From assembly GCA_944390045.1 (NCBI GenBank), contig CALXOO010000009.1, positions 1 through 63,847 on the forward strand: 63,847 bases of DNA, read 5' to 3'. Source of the DNA: an uncultured Spirochaetales bacterium (GTDB lineage: Bacteria > Spirochaetota > Spirochaetia > Sphaerochaetales > Sphaerochaetaceae). Shown in pieces: positions 25,197-35,329 of the stretch. The position numbers and the translations under genes were made by a program. The first letter of the stretch is position 1. Every line of letters begins with the position of its first letter. A model generated the notes under the pieces. It was not told the origin of the DNA, did not search any database, and worked only from the letters and a program-made list of their open reading frames with translations.

Positions 25197-26375
25197 TTAC
25201 TTCTCAAGAGCCTTGATGCCGGGAAGGACCTTGCCCTCAAGGAACTCGAGGGAAGCGCCGCCACCGGTGGAAACATGGCTGATCTTGTCGGCAAGACCGA
25301 ACTTGTTGATTGCGGCTACGGAGTCACCGCCACCGACAACTGTGGTCGCATTGCTCTCGGCAAGCGCCTTGGCGACCTCGCCGGTTCCCTTGGCGAAAGC
25401 CTCGAACTCAAAGACGCCCATCGGGCCGTTCCAGACAACAGACTTCGCATCCTTGATCGCATCGCAGATGAGAGCGACTGTCTTGGGTCCGATATCCATT
25501 CCCATCAGGTCATCAGCGATATTGTCGCTGTCAACGAGAATGGGCTCAGCTGTCTCGCTGAACTCTCTGGCGCAGACATTGTCGACGGGAAGAATGACCT
25601 TGACGCCCTTCTCCTTCGCCTTCTCGAGGAAGGCCCTTGCAGTGTCGACATAATCAGGCTCGAAAAGGCTCTTTCCGATCTTGTTGCCAAGAACGCTGAG
25701 GAAGGTATAAGCCATTCCGCCGCCGATGACGATTGTGTCACAGGTCCTGACAAGAGACTCAAGAACTGTGATCTTGCTGCTGACCTTGCTGCCGCCGATG
25801 ATGGCGACGAAGGGCTTCTCGGGATTCTCAAGAAGCGGTGCCATGAACTTGACTTCCTTCTCGATCAGGAAGCCGGCGTATGAAGGCAGGTAGTGGGAGA
25901 CACCCTCTGTGGAGGCATGTGCACGGTGAGCAGTTCCGAAAGCGTCGTTGCAGTAGATGTCGCCATAGGATGCGAGAGTCTTCGCAAAGCCGGGATCGTT
26001 GGCCTCCTCTTCCTTGTAGAATCTGACATTCTCAAGCAGCAGGACCTCACCGGGCTTGAGGGCCTTGACCTCAGCTTCGACCTCGCTTCCGATCACGTCC
26101 GGAGCAAGCTTCACGGGAACACCGAGCAGCTTCTCGAACTCCTTGGCAATCGGAGCCATTGAGAAGTCGGGGTTCTTCTGTCCCTTGGGGCGGCCGAAGT
26201 GGCTCATGACCACGAGGGAGGCACCCTGGTCCAGGATGTACTTGACTGTGGGCAGGGCAGCCCTGATTCTGGTATTGTCAGTTACGACGCCGTTCTTGAG
26301 TGGTACGTTGAAGTCGACACGGATCAGGACTCTCTTTCCCTTGAGGTCGGCTTCCTTGATTGTATTCAGCTGCAT
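25197..26375 (-). CDS. pgk: Phosphoglycerate kinase
   Basis: Makes ATP from 1,3-bisphosphoglycerate. The product is 392 residues. The substrate-binding motifs [16 protein letters not shown] and [15 protein letters not shown] are in the N-terminal lobe. [10 protein letters not shown] and the nucleotide-binding loop [11 protein letters not shown] are in the C-terminal lobe, ending [14 protein letters not shown]. It follows gap after a 26394-26423 hairpin-T6 structure that should set the gap:pgk ratio. Confidence 0.98.
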   Translation of the reverse strand: MQLNTIKEADLKGKRVLIRVDFNVPLKNGVVTDNTRIRAALPTVKYILDQGASLVVMSHFGRPKGQKNPDFSMAPIAKEFEKLLGVPVKLAPDVIGSEVEAEVKALKPGEVLLLENVRFYKEEEANDPGFAKTLASYGDIYCNDAFGTAHRAHASTEGVSHYLPSYAGFLIEKEVKFMAPLLENPEKPFVAIIGGSKVSSKITVLESLVRTCDTIVIGGGMAYTFLSVLGNKIGKSLFEPDYVDTARAFLEKAKEKGVKVILPVDNVCAREFSETAEPILVDSDNIADDLMGMDIGPKTVALICDAIKDAKSVVWNGPMGVFEFEAFAKGTGEVAKALAESNATTVVGGGDSVAAINKFGLADKISHVSTGGGASLEFLEGKVLPGIKALEK

Positions 26376-26393
26376 AATTCACCTCTTGATTTT

Positions 26394-26423
26394 AAAAAAG
26401 GCCCGCCATATTCACGGCAGGCC
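26394..26423 (-). terminator. Intercistronic terminator/attenuator between gap and pgk
   Basis: Minus-strand stem GGCCTGCC (26423-26416) / GGCGGGCC (26407-26400) with an 8-nt loop and T6 (26399-26394) ends only 18 bp before the pgk start. Since pgk shows no obvious separate promoter, it probably acts as a leaky terminator that lets gap be expressed more strongly. Confidence 0.75.
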
Positions 26424-26461
26424 CTGAATTAACCGGGCATAGCCGGCAGGGTTGGCTCAAC

Positions 26462-27487
<1,026 letters not shown>

Positions 27488-27513
27488 CTAGAATTCGATT
27501 TCAATCGTCTTGA

Positions 27514-27542
27514 AGTATAATCTCACTAAAAAGTTGAGTCAA
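27514..27542 (-). promoter_or_regulatory. gap promoter
   Basis: TTGACT (27542-27537), a 17-bp spacer and TATACT (27519-27514) give a near-consensus sigma70 promoter. It would yield a 5' leader of roughly 35-40 nt that includes the AAAGGAG site. It contrasts with the leaderless promoters elsewhere in the window. Confidence 0.8.
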
Positions 27543-27633
27543 CGTGAATGGAGATGTTTTTTGCACGCGCGACGTCTCTTTTCTGCAAAAGGAGATGGCT
27601 AAAGTACCAAGCCGTGCGGGGCATCCGGCAGGC

Positions 27634-30246
27634 TCAGAACGGATACCAGAATTTCACGCCCATGCCGAAGCGCAGCGTGACCGCAGCTGCGACAAGCAGG
27701 ATGAAGAAGACTATCAGGAGCCAGTCAGTCGCCCTGAGCCTGGAACTTCTGTACCAGGTCCTCTTCCTGTCCCTTCCGAAGCCGCGCAGGATCATCGCAT
27801 TCGTTATCACGTCAATCTTGTCTATCGATGAGAGCACGAGCGGGGCGAGCGTCTTGGTCATGGCCGTGACGCGCTGCGAGAGCTTCGCCTTGTCTGACAT
27901 CTCCACTCCCCTGCACTCCTGTCCGTCACGTATGTTGGCATAATCGCCCATCATGACAGGCATGTAGCGGAAGGCCAGTGAGACGGCATAGCTCACCTTG
28001 TATCCTATTCCCAGCCTGTTGAGCGATGATGCGAACTCGCTGGGCTGCGTGCAGTAGATGAAGGCGATCGCGACCGGAGAGATCGAGAAGTACTTGAGCA
28101 CGACGATCAGAAGATACCACAGCGTCTCGGCTGTCACGGCATAGCGGGCAGACTGGGCACCAAAGAGGACAGTCCTGGTTCCTATCGACTCCACTCCCTG
28201 GGCAGGAGAGAAGAGGAAAATGAAAAATGCGTTCAGGAATACCGACAGCAGCACAAGTATCAGGATTGGCCGGTAGACCCTCACCGGGACCCTGCATGTC
28301 GTGATGACGGCAAGACCCAGCACGAGAGTGAGGGCAAGAATCCTCACGTCAAAAGTGACCAGACAGACAAGAAGCCAGGTCACGAGGGCCAGCAGTTTCG
28401 TGACTCCGCACAGCCGGTGCACCCAGCTGTCAGCGGGAAAGTACTCGACATTGAAGTGGAGACTCTTGCGCTTCGCGCGCTCGGGGGCCTTCTCCTGGAT
28501 CCGCACATCCTGGATCTCTTCCTTTCTGTCCTCCGTCTCGACATCGTCTCCCCTTCTGCGCCGCTCCTCAACGATGAATGTCTCGATGAACGAGATCGCC
28601 TCATGATGGTCAAGGCCCAGCTTCTTGGACAGGCCGTAGAGGCTTGTTATCTTGAGATTGGCCTTCTTCAGCAGCTCTTCGTCTGCGAAGATCTGGCTGA
28701 TCGGCGCATCGGCCACCAGCTGTCCGTCAGAAAGGACTATGGAACGCGGCGTATACTCAAGGGCGAGATGCAGGTCGTGGGTGACAAAGAGGATCGTGAC
28801 TCCTGTTTTCCTGTTGATCTCCTCAAGGAAGCTCATCATGGCCGTATAGCGGCGGTAGTCCTGTCCCGCGGTCGGCTCATCCAGAATTATTATCTCCGGT
28901 TCCATGACCAGGATTGAGGCTATGGTGACCCTCTTTTTCTGGCCGTAGCTCAGTGCGCTCACAGGCCACTTGTGGTACTGCGCCAGCGAGCAGAGCTGGA
29001 GAGTCTTCATGACGCGCTCACGGATCTCATCCTCTCCCATGCCTCTGAGTCTCAGTCCGAAGGCGACCTCGTCGTAGATCATGGCATGGCTGATCATGTG
29101 ATTCGGATTCTGCATCACGTAGCCGATCTTCCGGCTGCGCTGGGCGATGCTGTCGTTTCCGGCGTCGCGTCCATCAATGAGTATGCTTCCCCCGTCAGGC
29201 CGGTTGATTCCGGTCAAGAGGCTTGCCAGAGTGCTCTTGCCGGCTCCGTTCTTGCCGAGGATGGAGACCATCTCTCCCCTGTGTATGTCGAATGAGACAT
29301 TGTTCAGCGCGTTGCGCCTTCCGTCATAGGAGAAGGTGATGTTCCTGAAAGAGAGGGCCACGGGTTCACTGCTTTCCTCAAGGTGACGGCGCCTTGAATG
29401 GAACCAGCCCAGAAGCGCATCCCTGTAGGGTGCGATGTCCATCTTCCCCAGGTCATCGAGATCTGCCTCATGCGAGATGTCGCAGCCTGCGGCCTTGAGC
29501 GCCGAGACGTAAAGCGGCTCACGTGAGCCTATCCTGGTGAGTATTCCGCACTGCAGCACATGGGCAGGAGTGTCATCCATCACGATCCGTCCCTCATCTA
29601 TCAGGATGATGCGGTCGATATGGCGGTGAAGGACATCCTCTATCCTGTGCTCGATGATGACGACCGTCTTGCCCGTCTTCTCATGCAGCTCGTCGATCAG
29701 CTCGATCGCGCGCTCGCCTGTGGCGGGATCCAGGGCTGCAAGCGGCTCGTCGAAGAGGAGAATGGACACATCGTCCACCAGCACTCCGGCAAGGGCCACG
29801 CGCTGCTTCTGACCGCCTGAGATCTGTCCGGGCTTGGCGTCAAGGAAATCCTGCATCGAGACCAGGCCGGAAACATCCCGGACCATCGAGTGCATGCTTT
29901 CAGGCGCGATGCACTGGTTTTCCAGAGAAAAGGCGATGTCTTCTCCGACTGTGAGTCCGACGAACTGGCCGTCAGTGTCCTGCAGCACGGTTCCGACCCG
30001 CCTGCTTATCTCATAGATGTCGCTTTCCCTGGTCTCAATGCCATCGACTTTCAGACTCCCCTGGACAATGCCTCCAAGCGCGTGCGGGATAAGCCCGTTG
30101 ATGCAGTTTCCGATAGTGCTCTTGCCGCTGCCCGAGGCTCCGGCGATGAGGATCTTCTCACCGTCACGTATTGTGAGACTGATGTCATGCAGCGTCGCAC
30201 TTGTCTGGCTCTTGTACTGGAAGGAGAAATCTGAAAACTCGATCAT
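27634..30246 (-). CDS. Fused ECF transporter energising module (EcfA-EcfA'-EcfT in one polypeptide)
   Basis: The 870-residue product contains a complete ECF energy module. The first ATPase (about 1-230) has Walker A GASGSGKST at 36-44, signature ISGGQKQR and Walker B LLFDEP. The second ATPase (about 295-530) has GKNGAGKST, LSYGQKKR and IIILDEPTAGQD. A linker (about 545-590) follows. The EcfT domain (about 600-870) has five or so membrane helices and RG-type coupling motifs (QECRG, ILRGFG). The three parts are usually separate genes or, in YkoD-type proteins, only the two ATPases are fused. The S component lies 7 bp upstream. Confidence 0.9.
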   Translation of the reverse strand: MIEFSDFSFQYKSQTSATLHDISLTIRDGEKILIAGASGSGKSTIGNCINGLIPHALGGIVQGSLKVDGIETRESDIYEISRRVGTVLQDTDGQFVGLTVGEDIAFSLENQCIAPESMHSMVRDVSGLVSMQDFLDAKPGQISGGQKQRVALAGVLVDDVSILLFDEPLAALDPATGERAIELIDELHEKTGKTVVIIEHRIEDVLHRHIDRIILIDEGRIVMDDTPAHVLQCGILTRIGSREPLYVSALKAAGCDISHEADLDDLGKMDIAPYRDALLGWFHSRRRHLEESSEPVALSFRNITFSYDGRRNALNNVSFDIHRGEMVSILGKNGAGKSTLASLLTGINRPDGGSILIDGRDAGNDSIAQRSRKIGYVMQNPNHMISHAMIYDEVAFGLRLRGMGEDEIRERVMKTLQLCSLAQYHKWPVSALSYGQKKRVTIASILVMEPEIIILDEPTAGQDYRRYTAMMSFLEEINRKTGVTILFVTHDLHLALEYTPRSIVLSDGQLVADAPISQIFADEELLKKANLKITSLYGLSKKLGLDHHEAISFIETFIVEERRRRGDDVETEDRKEEIQDVRIQEKAPERAKRKSLHFNVEYFPADSWVHRLCGVTKLLALVTWLLVCLVTFDVRILALTLVLGLAVITTCRVPVRVYRPILILVLLSVFLNAFFIFLFSPAQGVESIGTRTVLFGAQSARYAVTAETLWYLLIVVLKYFSISPVAIAFIYCTQPSEFASSLNRLGIGYKVSYAVSLAFRYMPVMMGDYANIRDGQECRGVEMSDKAKLSQRVTAMTKTLAPLVLSSIDKIDVITNAMILRGFGRDRKRTWYRSSRLRATDWLLIVFFILLVAAAVTLRFGMGVKFWYPF

Positions 30247-30253
30247 GTCAAAT

Positions 30254-30820
30254 TCAGTTCTTGTATGCCGTGTCCTCTGTGAGGCTGACGGAAGAGGCGA
30301 ACTTCTTGGCGACCAGCAACATCAGGGCAGAACCGATGACGCCGATGACGACAGTGTTGCTGATGGTTGTGATCTGCTGCTGGGTCAGGCTCTTGAGGAA
30401 GGGCTCGCCGTATGCAATGACATCGAAGACGACGGAGACGCCGTAGCCGATGAAGTTGGACACGAGTGCGAGAAGAGTGAAGATGCCGACCTGCTTGCCG
30501 CCGAAGACGCCCTTCTCAAGGCTGCGTCCGGTGAACTTCGGATAAAGTCCCATCAGAATGCCGACGATGGCGCTGCCGAGGGCCCAGCTGAACCAGATCT
30601 GGCCATAGACGAGATCCGTGATGCAGTGTCCGATGAAGCCGACAAGTGCGCCGACAATCGGTCCCCAGAGGGCCGCGAACAGGGCGAGGATGGCCATGGC
30701 GGGCTTGAGGTAGGTGTTTGTGAACACGGGGATCGAGAGCAGTCCGCCGAATCCATACAGTGCGGCGCCGATCGCGATGATGACGACGCTCTTTACATAG
30801 TTGACGTTCTTATTAGCCAT
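30254..30820 (-). CDS. ECF transporter S component (substrate-binding membrane subunit)
   Basis: The 188-residue product has about six membrane helices and matches the general ECF S-component pattern: YGFGGLLSIPVFTNTYLKPAMAILALFAALWGP, then GALVGFIGHCITDLVYG. ATG 30820 follows GGAGG by 6 nt. The longer frame upstream lies in the SAM hydrolase gene. It is followed directly by the fused ATPase/T protein, so the pair should form a complete dedicated importer. The substrate is unknown. The upstream SAM hydrolase suggests adenosine, methionine or a related compound, but that is inference. Confidence 0.85.
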   Translation of the reverse strand: MANKNVNYVKSVVIIAIGAALYGFGGLLSIPVFTNTYLKPAMAILALFAALWGPIVGALVGFIGHCITDLVYGQIWFSWALGSAIVGILMGLYPKFTGRSLEKGVFGGKQVGIFTLLALVSNFIGYGVSVVFDVIAYGEPFLKSLTQQQITTISNTVVIGVIGSALMLLVAKKFASSVSLTEDTAYKN

Positions 30821-30842
30821 AAGAAACCTCCAAAATAGTGTT

Positions 30843-31718
30843 TCAGATCTTTTCCAGCCGGATGACCCAGCCCAGTCCGGTGCCGATGCGGTAGCTGTCG
30901 GCGAATGAGCCCTGGCTGACTGCCACACCCACGTTCAGCAGGCTGTTGATGTAGACCAGTGCCTCGCCTTTCTCCACCTCAGTGAAGTTTCTGCAGACGG
31001 GAAGAGTGTATCCGTATACTGTCCTGCCGTCCTTCATTATCGTCACGCGGACGCTGTCACCGTAGCCAACGCCATAATCATTCAGCATTGTGTCTGGAAT
31101 GTTCGTCCACAGAGAACCGTAGCGGGTGTCGAGTATGTCGACTGAGCCCCAGATCGCTCCGTCCTTGATCACACTATCCTGGACGGGAAGCATCACCGGC
31201 ATGCGGTCAAGCCGGGGACCGACCTCGTCAAAGCTGATCGTTCCGCTGGCAAGTCTGGCTCCGGTGAATGCGTAGACGTCCCTGCCGTGGAATGTATAGC
31301 TGCGCTGGCTGTTCTTGAGCCTGTTCTCTGCCTCGCTGATCTTCCTGCGCTCCAGGATGCCGACCTGACGCTCCACGTGGGTCAGCGTGCCGTTGTCAGG
31401 CGTGACGACGATGTGTCCGCTTGCGGTGAGGACTGCAACCGACTCCCTGTCCGAGCCGACTCCGGGGTCGACGACGCAGACAAAGACGGTTCCGGGAGCC
31501 CAGTATGTCATTGCCTGGATCAGGCGGTAGCTTGCTTCCCATATATTGAACTGGGGGATCTCATGCGTCAGGTCCTCCAGCCTGAGATGGTGGTCGACCT
31601 CGTCAGCGACACCGTGCATCGCACTGACCGCTCCGTCCGCGGTTCCGAAATCAGACATGAAAACGACTGTTCCCCTTCCGGTCCAGGGGTGCTGTGCTTT
31701 AAGTTCCTCTAATGTCAT
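30843..31718 (-). CDS. S-adenosyl-L-methionine hydrolase (SAM hydroxide adenosyltransferase, DUF62)
   Basis: The 291-residue product belongs to the family that includes the fluorinase and chlorinase, but it carries the hydrolase-type triad D84, R91 (VVDPGVGSDRESV) and H144 (FHGRDVYAF). It also has the N-terminal SDFG motif (D23) that binds the ribose. Members with this triad cleave SAM with water to adenosine and methionine. It starts 15 bp after ybeY with an AAGGAA site and ends 22 bp before the ECF S component. Together they may form a SAM/adenosine or methionine metabolism and uptake unit. Confidence 0.9.
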   Translation of the reverse strand: MTLEELKAQHPWTGRGTVVFMSDFGTADGAVSAMHGVADEVDHHLRLEDLTHEIPQFNIWEASYRLIQAMTYWAPGTVFVCVVDPGVGSDRESVAVLTASGHIVVTPDNGTLTHVERQVGILERRKISEAENRLKNSQRSYTFHGRDVYAFTGARLASGTISFDEVGPRLDRMPVMLPVQDSVIKDGAIWGSVDILDTRYGSLWTNIPDTMLNDYGVGYGDSVRVTIMKDGRTVYGYTLPVCRNFTEVEKGEALVYINSLLNVGVAVSQGSFADSYRIGTGLGWVIRLEKI

Positions 31719-31733
31719 AACGGCAGTTCCTTA

Positions 31734-32189
31734 TCACATTTCGCGACTTTTTAAAAGCTTCTCCTGAAGAATAAGCATCGGTTCGGTCCCGAAATCGTTC
31801 GTGGCATGATCCTGTCCAGACAGATGAAGAAGGCCGTGGACGATAAGGCGCTCAAGTTCTTCTGCGGGCGTGACGGAGAAATCCCCGGCATTCTCCTCCA
31901 TCTTCTCCAGACAGATGAGCATGTCACCCCATTCCTTCTCCTCAGTCTCAGGGATGATGAAGTCCTCCTCTCCGTCCTGGAGCGCGAAAGTGAGGATGTC
32001 AGTCGGACTGTCTATGCCGCGGTAGTCCCGGTTCTCCTCCTGTATTGTCTGCGGGCTGACAAACGAGATGGAGAAAGAACCGCTAGTGAGAATCCTGGCT
32101 CCATAGTAGTCAGCAATGTTCCTGACGCTTTCTTCCGGCACCTTTTCCCGGTATGCCTCATTCTCATAGATGACATCATACTCAAGCAT
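31734..32189 (-). CDS. ybeY: Endoribonuclease YbeY
   Basis: Zinc-dependent RNase required for 16S rRNA 3'-end maturation and ribosome quality control. The 151-residue product has the zinc motif HGLLHLSGQDH, with ligands H118, H122 and H128. It also has SPTDILTFAL, the other conserved block. It overlaps pgpH by 8 bp. The phoH-pgpH-ybeY order is widespread in bacteria. Confidence 0.96.
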   Translation of the reverse strand: MLEYDVIYENEAYREKVPEESVRNIADYYGARILTSGSFSISFVSPQTIQEENRDYRGIDSPTDILTFALQDGEEDFIIPETEEKEWGDMLICLEKMEENAGDFSVTPAEELERLIVHGLLHLSGQDHATNDFGTEPMLILQEKLLKSREM

Positions 32190-34404
32190 CGTTCTCCTCC
32201 TTCGTGTACTGGATCCTCATATGGTCGCGGCCGAAGGCCTGATGCACGAAGACACGCTTGATCTTCTCTATCTCCGACATGGAGAGCATGCAGTCATCAA
32301 GCTGGCTTGCGTTCATCTTTCCCACCAGGATGGACGTGAAGAGTTTCTCATAGCGCAGCGTTGTCGGCTTTTTGAGAGTACGGCTTGCCGCCTCGAAGCA
32401 GTCTGCCAGCATCACGATTCCGGCCTCCTTGGTCTGGGGAATGTCTGAGTTGTATCTGAAGTCCTCCTCATTTACCTGGACAGGTCCCTTCGAGGCCTTC
32501 GCCTCCTCAACGGCCTTGTTGTAGAAGTACGAGATGATGTCATTGCCGTGGTGCTGGTCTATGATGTCAAGGACTTCCTGAGGCAGCCCAATCTCCCTGC
32601 CCTTCTCAACGCCCTGCTTGACATGACTCTTTATCACGGCAGCGGAAAGCGTGTACTTCATCTCATCATGGACATTCGGTCCTCCGCCCTGGTTTTCAAT
32701 GAAGTACTCAGGGTGCTCAGCCTTGCCTATGTCATGGTAAAGGCCCCCGACCTTGGCTAGCTGCGCGTTGGCTCCTATCTCCTTCGCGGCGTTGTATGCC
32801 ATGTCAGAAACGTTCATCGAATGGTTGTATGTCCCGATTGCCTGACTGCGCAGACGGACCAGGACGGGACTGTCGGTCGAGGAGAGCTCGTTGAGGCGGA
32901 ACACTGTCGGTATGTTGAGGAAATGCTCCAGCAGCGGCAGCAGCAGCGAGATGCAGATGTATGTCACTGCGACATTAAGCACTATGGCGACGACCTCGGA
33001 GAAGAGATCAATCAGCGGTTTGGCCTCTATGAAGTGGAAGATGACTGTAAGCAGTGCATTGGCCAGTGCCGTATAGAAGCCCTGGTATATCATATCCAGT
33101 CTTGTGACGGAGAAACGGACGAAGAGCACCGAGATCTCGATCGAGAAGACAAGATAGAAGAACGTCATGATGTCCGTGCTTGGGAAGAACAGTATGAAAC
33201 AGGCGTAGACCGTGCCGGAGACGAAGCCTATGCGCTTCTTTGTGGTCAGCTGCGCCATGAGCAGCGGAAGGAAGAGATACGGCAGGATCTGTTCGCTTGA
33301 TGGGGCCAGCTGGTTGAGGAAGAAGACAGCGAAATAGCTGAGGACCAGCATGAGGGCCATTGTGATCATGAAGATGTTCGTGTACACGAGGACCCTGTAC
33401 TTCCTCTCGATGAAGCTGCTGAGGAAGTAGAGCGCGACATAGAGTATCACGGAGAGGAAGATGACGCGGCCTATGAGCTGGCTCGGGGATATGTCGACAG
33501 TGATGCCGTTGATCATCCGGATCGTCTGCAGCGCCTGCTCCGTGACAATGGTGTCATAACGGAGGATGTAGTCGCCACGATGTATCTGGGCGGTCACATC
33601 ATCCGTTGCAGCCCTCTCCTGATCCCTGAGTGCCCCTGTCTCAAGCGCGTCATAGTGGACATTCGGCTGAATGATCCAGTCAACCAGACTTGAGAGCACA
33701 GTAAAGCAGTTGGCCGTCAGCGAGATGTCATATGACTGCAGGAAGCTCAGAAGGCCCTGCTGTATTTCCTCGTCAGTCAGCAGGTTGTCAGTGTAGCCCA
33801 GTGACTGGACCAGATTGAAGCTGTTGTCTCCGGGCAGAGTGGCATAGACCATGTCGTAGCCCTGAGCGCGGATGTCCGCCAGCTCTGAGGCTGAGAAGAC
33901 TCCACGGTAGACGAAATCCTTGACCGCATCGCCAAGCAGAAGCGTGAGCACATTCTTTTCTTCCGGAGAAAGCAGGCTCCACTTGGTCAGAAGTGCCCCG
34001 GCATCAGCACCAGAGGAGGATGAGAAGACCTGCGCAAGAGCCTGGCTGTCGCCGGAGCTCAGGGCGGATGTGACCTCCTCCAGCCGCGAGTACATCAGGC
34101 TCGTATCGGCCATCGAGAAGTCAAACCTGGGCAGGACAGAGGCGGCGGCCTCATCCCGGGCCTTCTCAGTGGCGATCTCGTCAACGAATGAGAAGTCGTA
34201 AGGGGCTATGACATCCTCGTTGGCCAGCTGCCCCGGCTGGTAGTCATACAGCAGTTCCACGCTGTACAGGGAGTTGGATTCGCTGAGAATCGGTATCAGG
34301 ATGCCCAGAAGGACATTCAGCACAAACAGCAGAATAAGGACCGTAGCAGTGCGTACCGGATATTTTTCACTGCCGGAGCCGAAGAGCGGACTGGAACTAA
34401 GCAT
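32182..34404 (-). CDS. 7TMR-HD family phosphohydrolase (PgpH-like c-di-AMP phosphodiesterase)
   Basis: The 740-residue product has an N-terminal membrane helix (about 18-38), a large extracytoplasmic 7TMR-HDED domain (about 40-290), seven membrane helices (about 300-490) and a cytoplasmic HD domain (about 510-720). The HD domain has LYHDIGKAEHPEYF and QHHGNDIISYFYNKA. Related PgpH proteins hydrolyse c-di-AMP, so this is the likely activity. No diadenylate cyclase is in the window. It lies between phoH (8-bp overlap) and ybeY (8-bp overlap). Confidence 0.9.
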   Translation of the reverse strand: MLSSSPLFGSGSEKYPVRTATVLILLFVLNVLLGILIPILSESNSLYSVELLYDYQPGQLANEDVIAPYDFSFVDEIATEKARDEAAASVLPRFDFSMADTSLMYSRLEEVTSALSSGDSQALAQVFSSSSGADAGALLTKWSLLSPEEKNVLTLLLGDAVKDFVYRGVFSASELADIRAQGYDMVYATLPGDNSFNLVQSLGYTDNLLTDEEIQQGLLSFLQSYDISLTANCFTVLSSLVDWIIQPNVHYDALETGALRDQERAATDDVTAQIHRGDYILRYDTIVTEQALQTIRMINGITVDISPSQLIGRVIFLSVILYVALYFLSSFIERKYRVLVYTNIFMITMALMLVLSYFAVFFLNQLAPSSEQILPYLFLPLLMAQLTTKKRIGFVSGTVYACFILFFPSTDIMTFFYLVFSIEISVLFVRFSVTRLDMIYQGFYTALANALLTVIFHFIEAKPLIDLFSEVVAIVLNVAVTYICISLLLPLLEHFLNIPTVFRLNELSSTDSPVLVRLRSQAIGTYNHSMNVSDMAYNAAKEIGANAQLAKVGGLYHDIGKAEHPEYFIENQGGGPNVHDEMKYTLSAAVIKSHVKQGVEKGREIGLPQEVLDIIDQHHGNDIISYFYNKAVEEAKASKGPVQVNEEDFRYNSDIPQTKEAGIVMLADCFEAASRTLKKPTTLRYEKLFTSILVGKMNASQLDDCMLSMSEIEKIKRVFVHQAFGRDHMRIQYTKEENDA

Positions 34405-35326
34405 CTAAGAAGCTATCCTCCTGCTCCTGGTAACAGCTTATGATGGCCCTCACCAGGCGCGATCTGACAATGTCAGCCTGAGAGAATCTTACCACGGACA
34501 GTCCCTCAATGTCATGAAGAAGCCCGATCGCGTGCACAAGGCCGCTGTCACCCCTGTGCGGCAGGTCGATCTGGGTCAGGTCCCCCGTGATCACAGCCTT
34601 GCTGTCCTCCCCCAGACGCGTGAGGAACATCTTCATCTGTCCCCTGGTCGTGTTCTGGGCCTCATCGAGTATGACGATGGAGCGGTTCAGAGATCGTCCT
34701 CTCATATAGGCCAGAGGACTGATCTCTATCTGCCCGGCATCCTCCATTTTCTTTATCTGATAAGGAGGAATGAAGTACTCCATCGCGTCGTAAAGCGGCT
34801 TGAGGTAGGGATTCAGTTTCTGAGAGAGATCACCGGGCAGGAAGCCGAGGCTCTCTCCGGCCTCGACGACAGGACGGGTGAGGACAAGCTTCTGCCTGGC
34901 ACCGGAGAGCACCTGGCTGAGCGCGTAGCCAATGGCAAGGAAGGTCTTTCCGGTTCCGGCCGGCCCTACGGCGAAGACTACCTGATCATCCTCCAGATGT
35001 TTCAGGTAGGTGCGCTGAGAGCGGCTCTTGGGCCAGAGTGTCCTGCCTCCGACGGCAAGCTCGGCTCCCCCTGCCCCGGGCTCTTCCTGAAGGCTCTTGA
35101 ACTCCATGTACAGTTCACTTTCCGAAAAGCAGCCGGTCCGGGATGAGGCCAGACCCATCATGTGGATGAAGAAGTCCTTCACCAGACTGTCGGAAGAGTC
35201 GATGACAAGCTGATTGCCGCGCACTCTTATCTGTGCGCCTGCAAGGCTTGTCAGAAAAGGGAGGTTGGAGTCGTTGATTCCCATCACCTTCTCCATCTCC
35301 TCGCTGTTGTTGAAATATATCGTCAT
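34397..35326 (-). CDS. PhoH-like ATPase
   Basis: The 309-residue product has an N-terminal KH-like domain (about 20-70) and a helicase-superfamily ATPase core with Walker A GPAGTGKT (about 119-126) and Walker B VILDEAQN. PhoH/YbeZ proteins act with YbeY in RNA metabolism, which fits its place two genes ahead of ybeY. It starts 3 bp after the lptD stop and overlaps pgpH by 8 bp. Confidence 0.93.
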   Translation of the reverse strand: MTIYFNNSEEMEKVMGINDSNLPFLTSLAGAQIRVRGNQLVIDSSDSLVKDFFIHMMGLASSRTGCFSESELYMEFKSLQEEPGAGGAELAVGGRTLWPKSRSQRTYLKHLEDDQVVFAVGPAGTGKTFLAIGYALSQVLSGARQKLVLTRPVVEAGESLGFLPGDLSQKLNPYLKPLYDAMEYFIPPYQIKKMEDAGQIEISPLAYMRGRSLNRSIVILDEAQNTTRGQMKMFLTRLGEDSKAVITGDLTQIDLPHRGDSGLVHAIGLLHDIEGLSVVRFSQADIVRSRLVRAIISCYQEQEDSFLDA

Positions 35327-35329
35327 ATA

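Noticed and set aside
31719..31733. SAM riboswitch ahead of the SAM hydrolase
   Set aside because: Only 15 bp separate it from ybeY. No room for a riboswitch.
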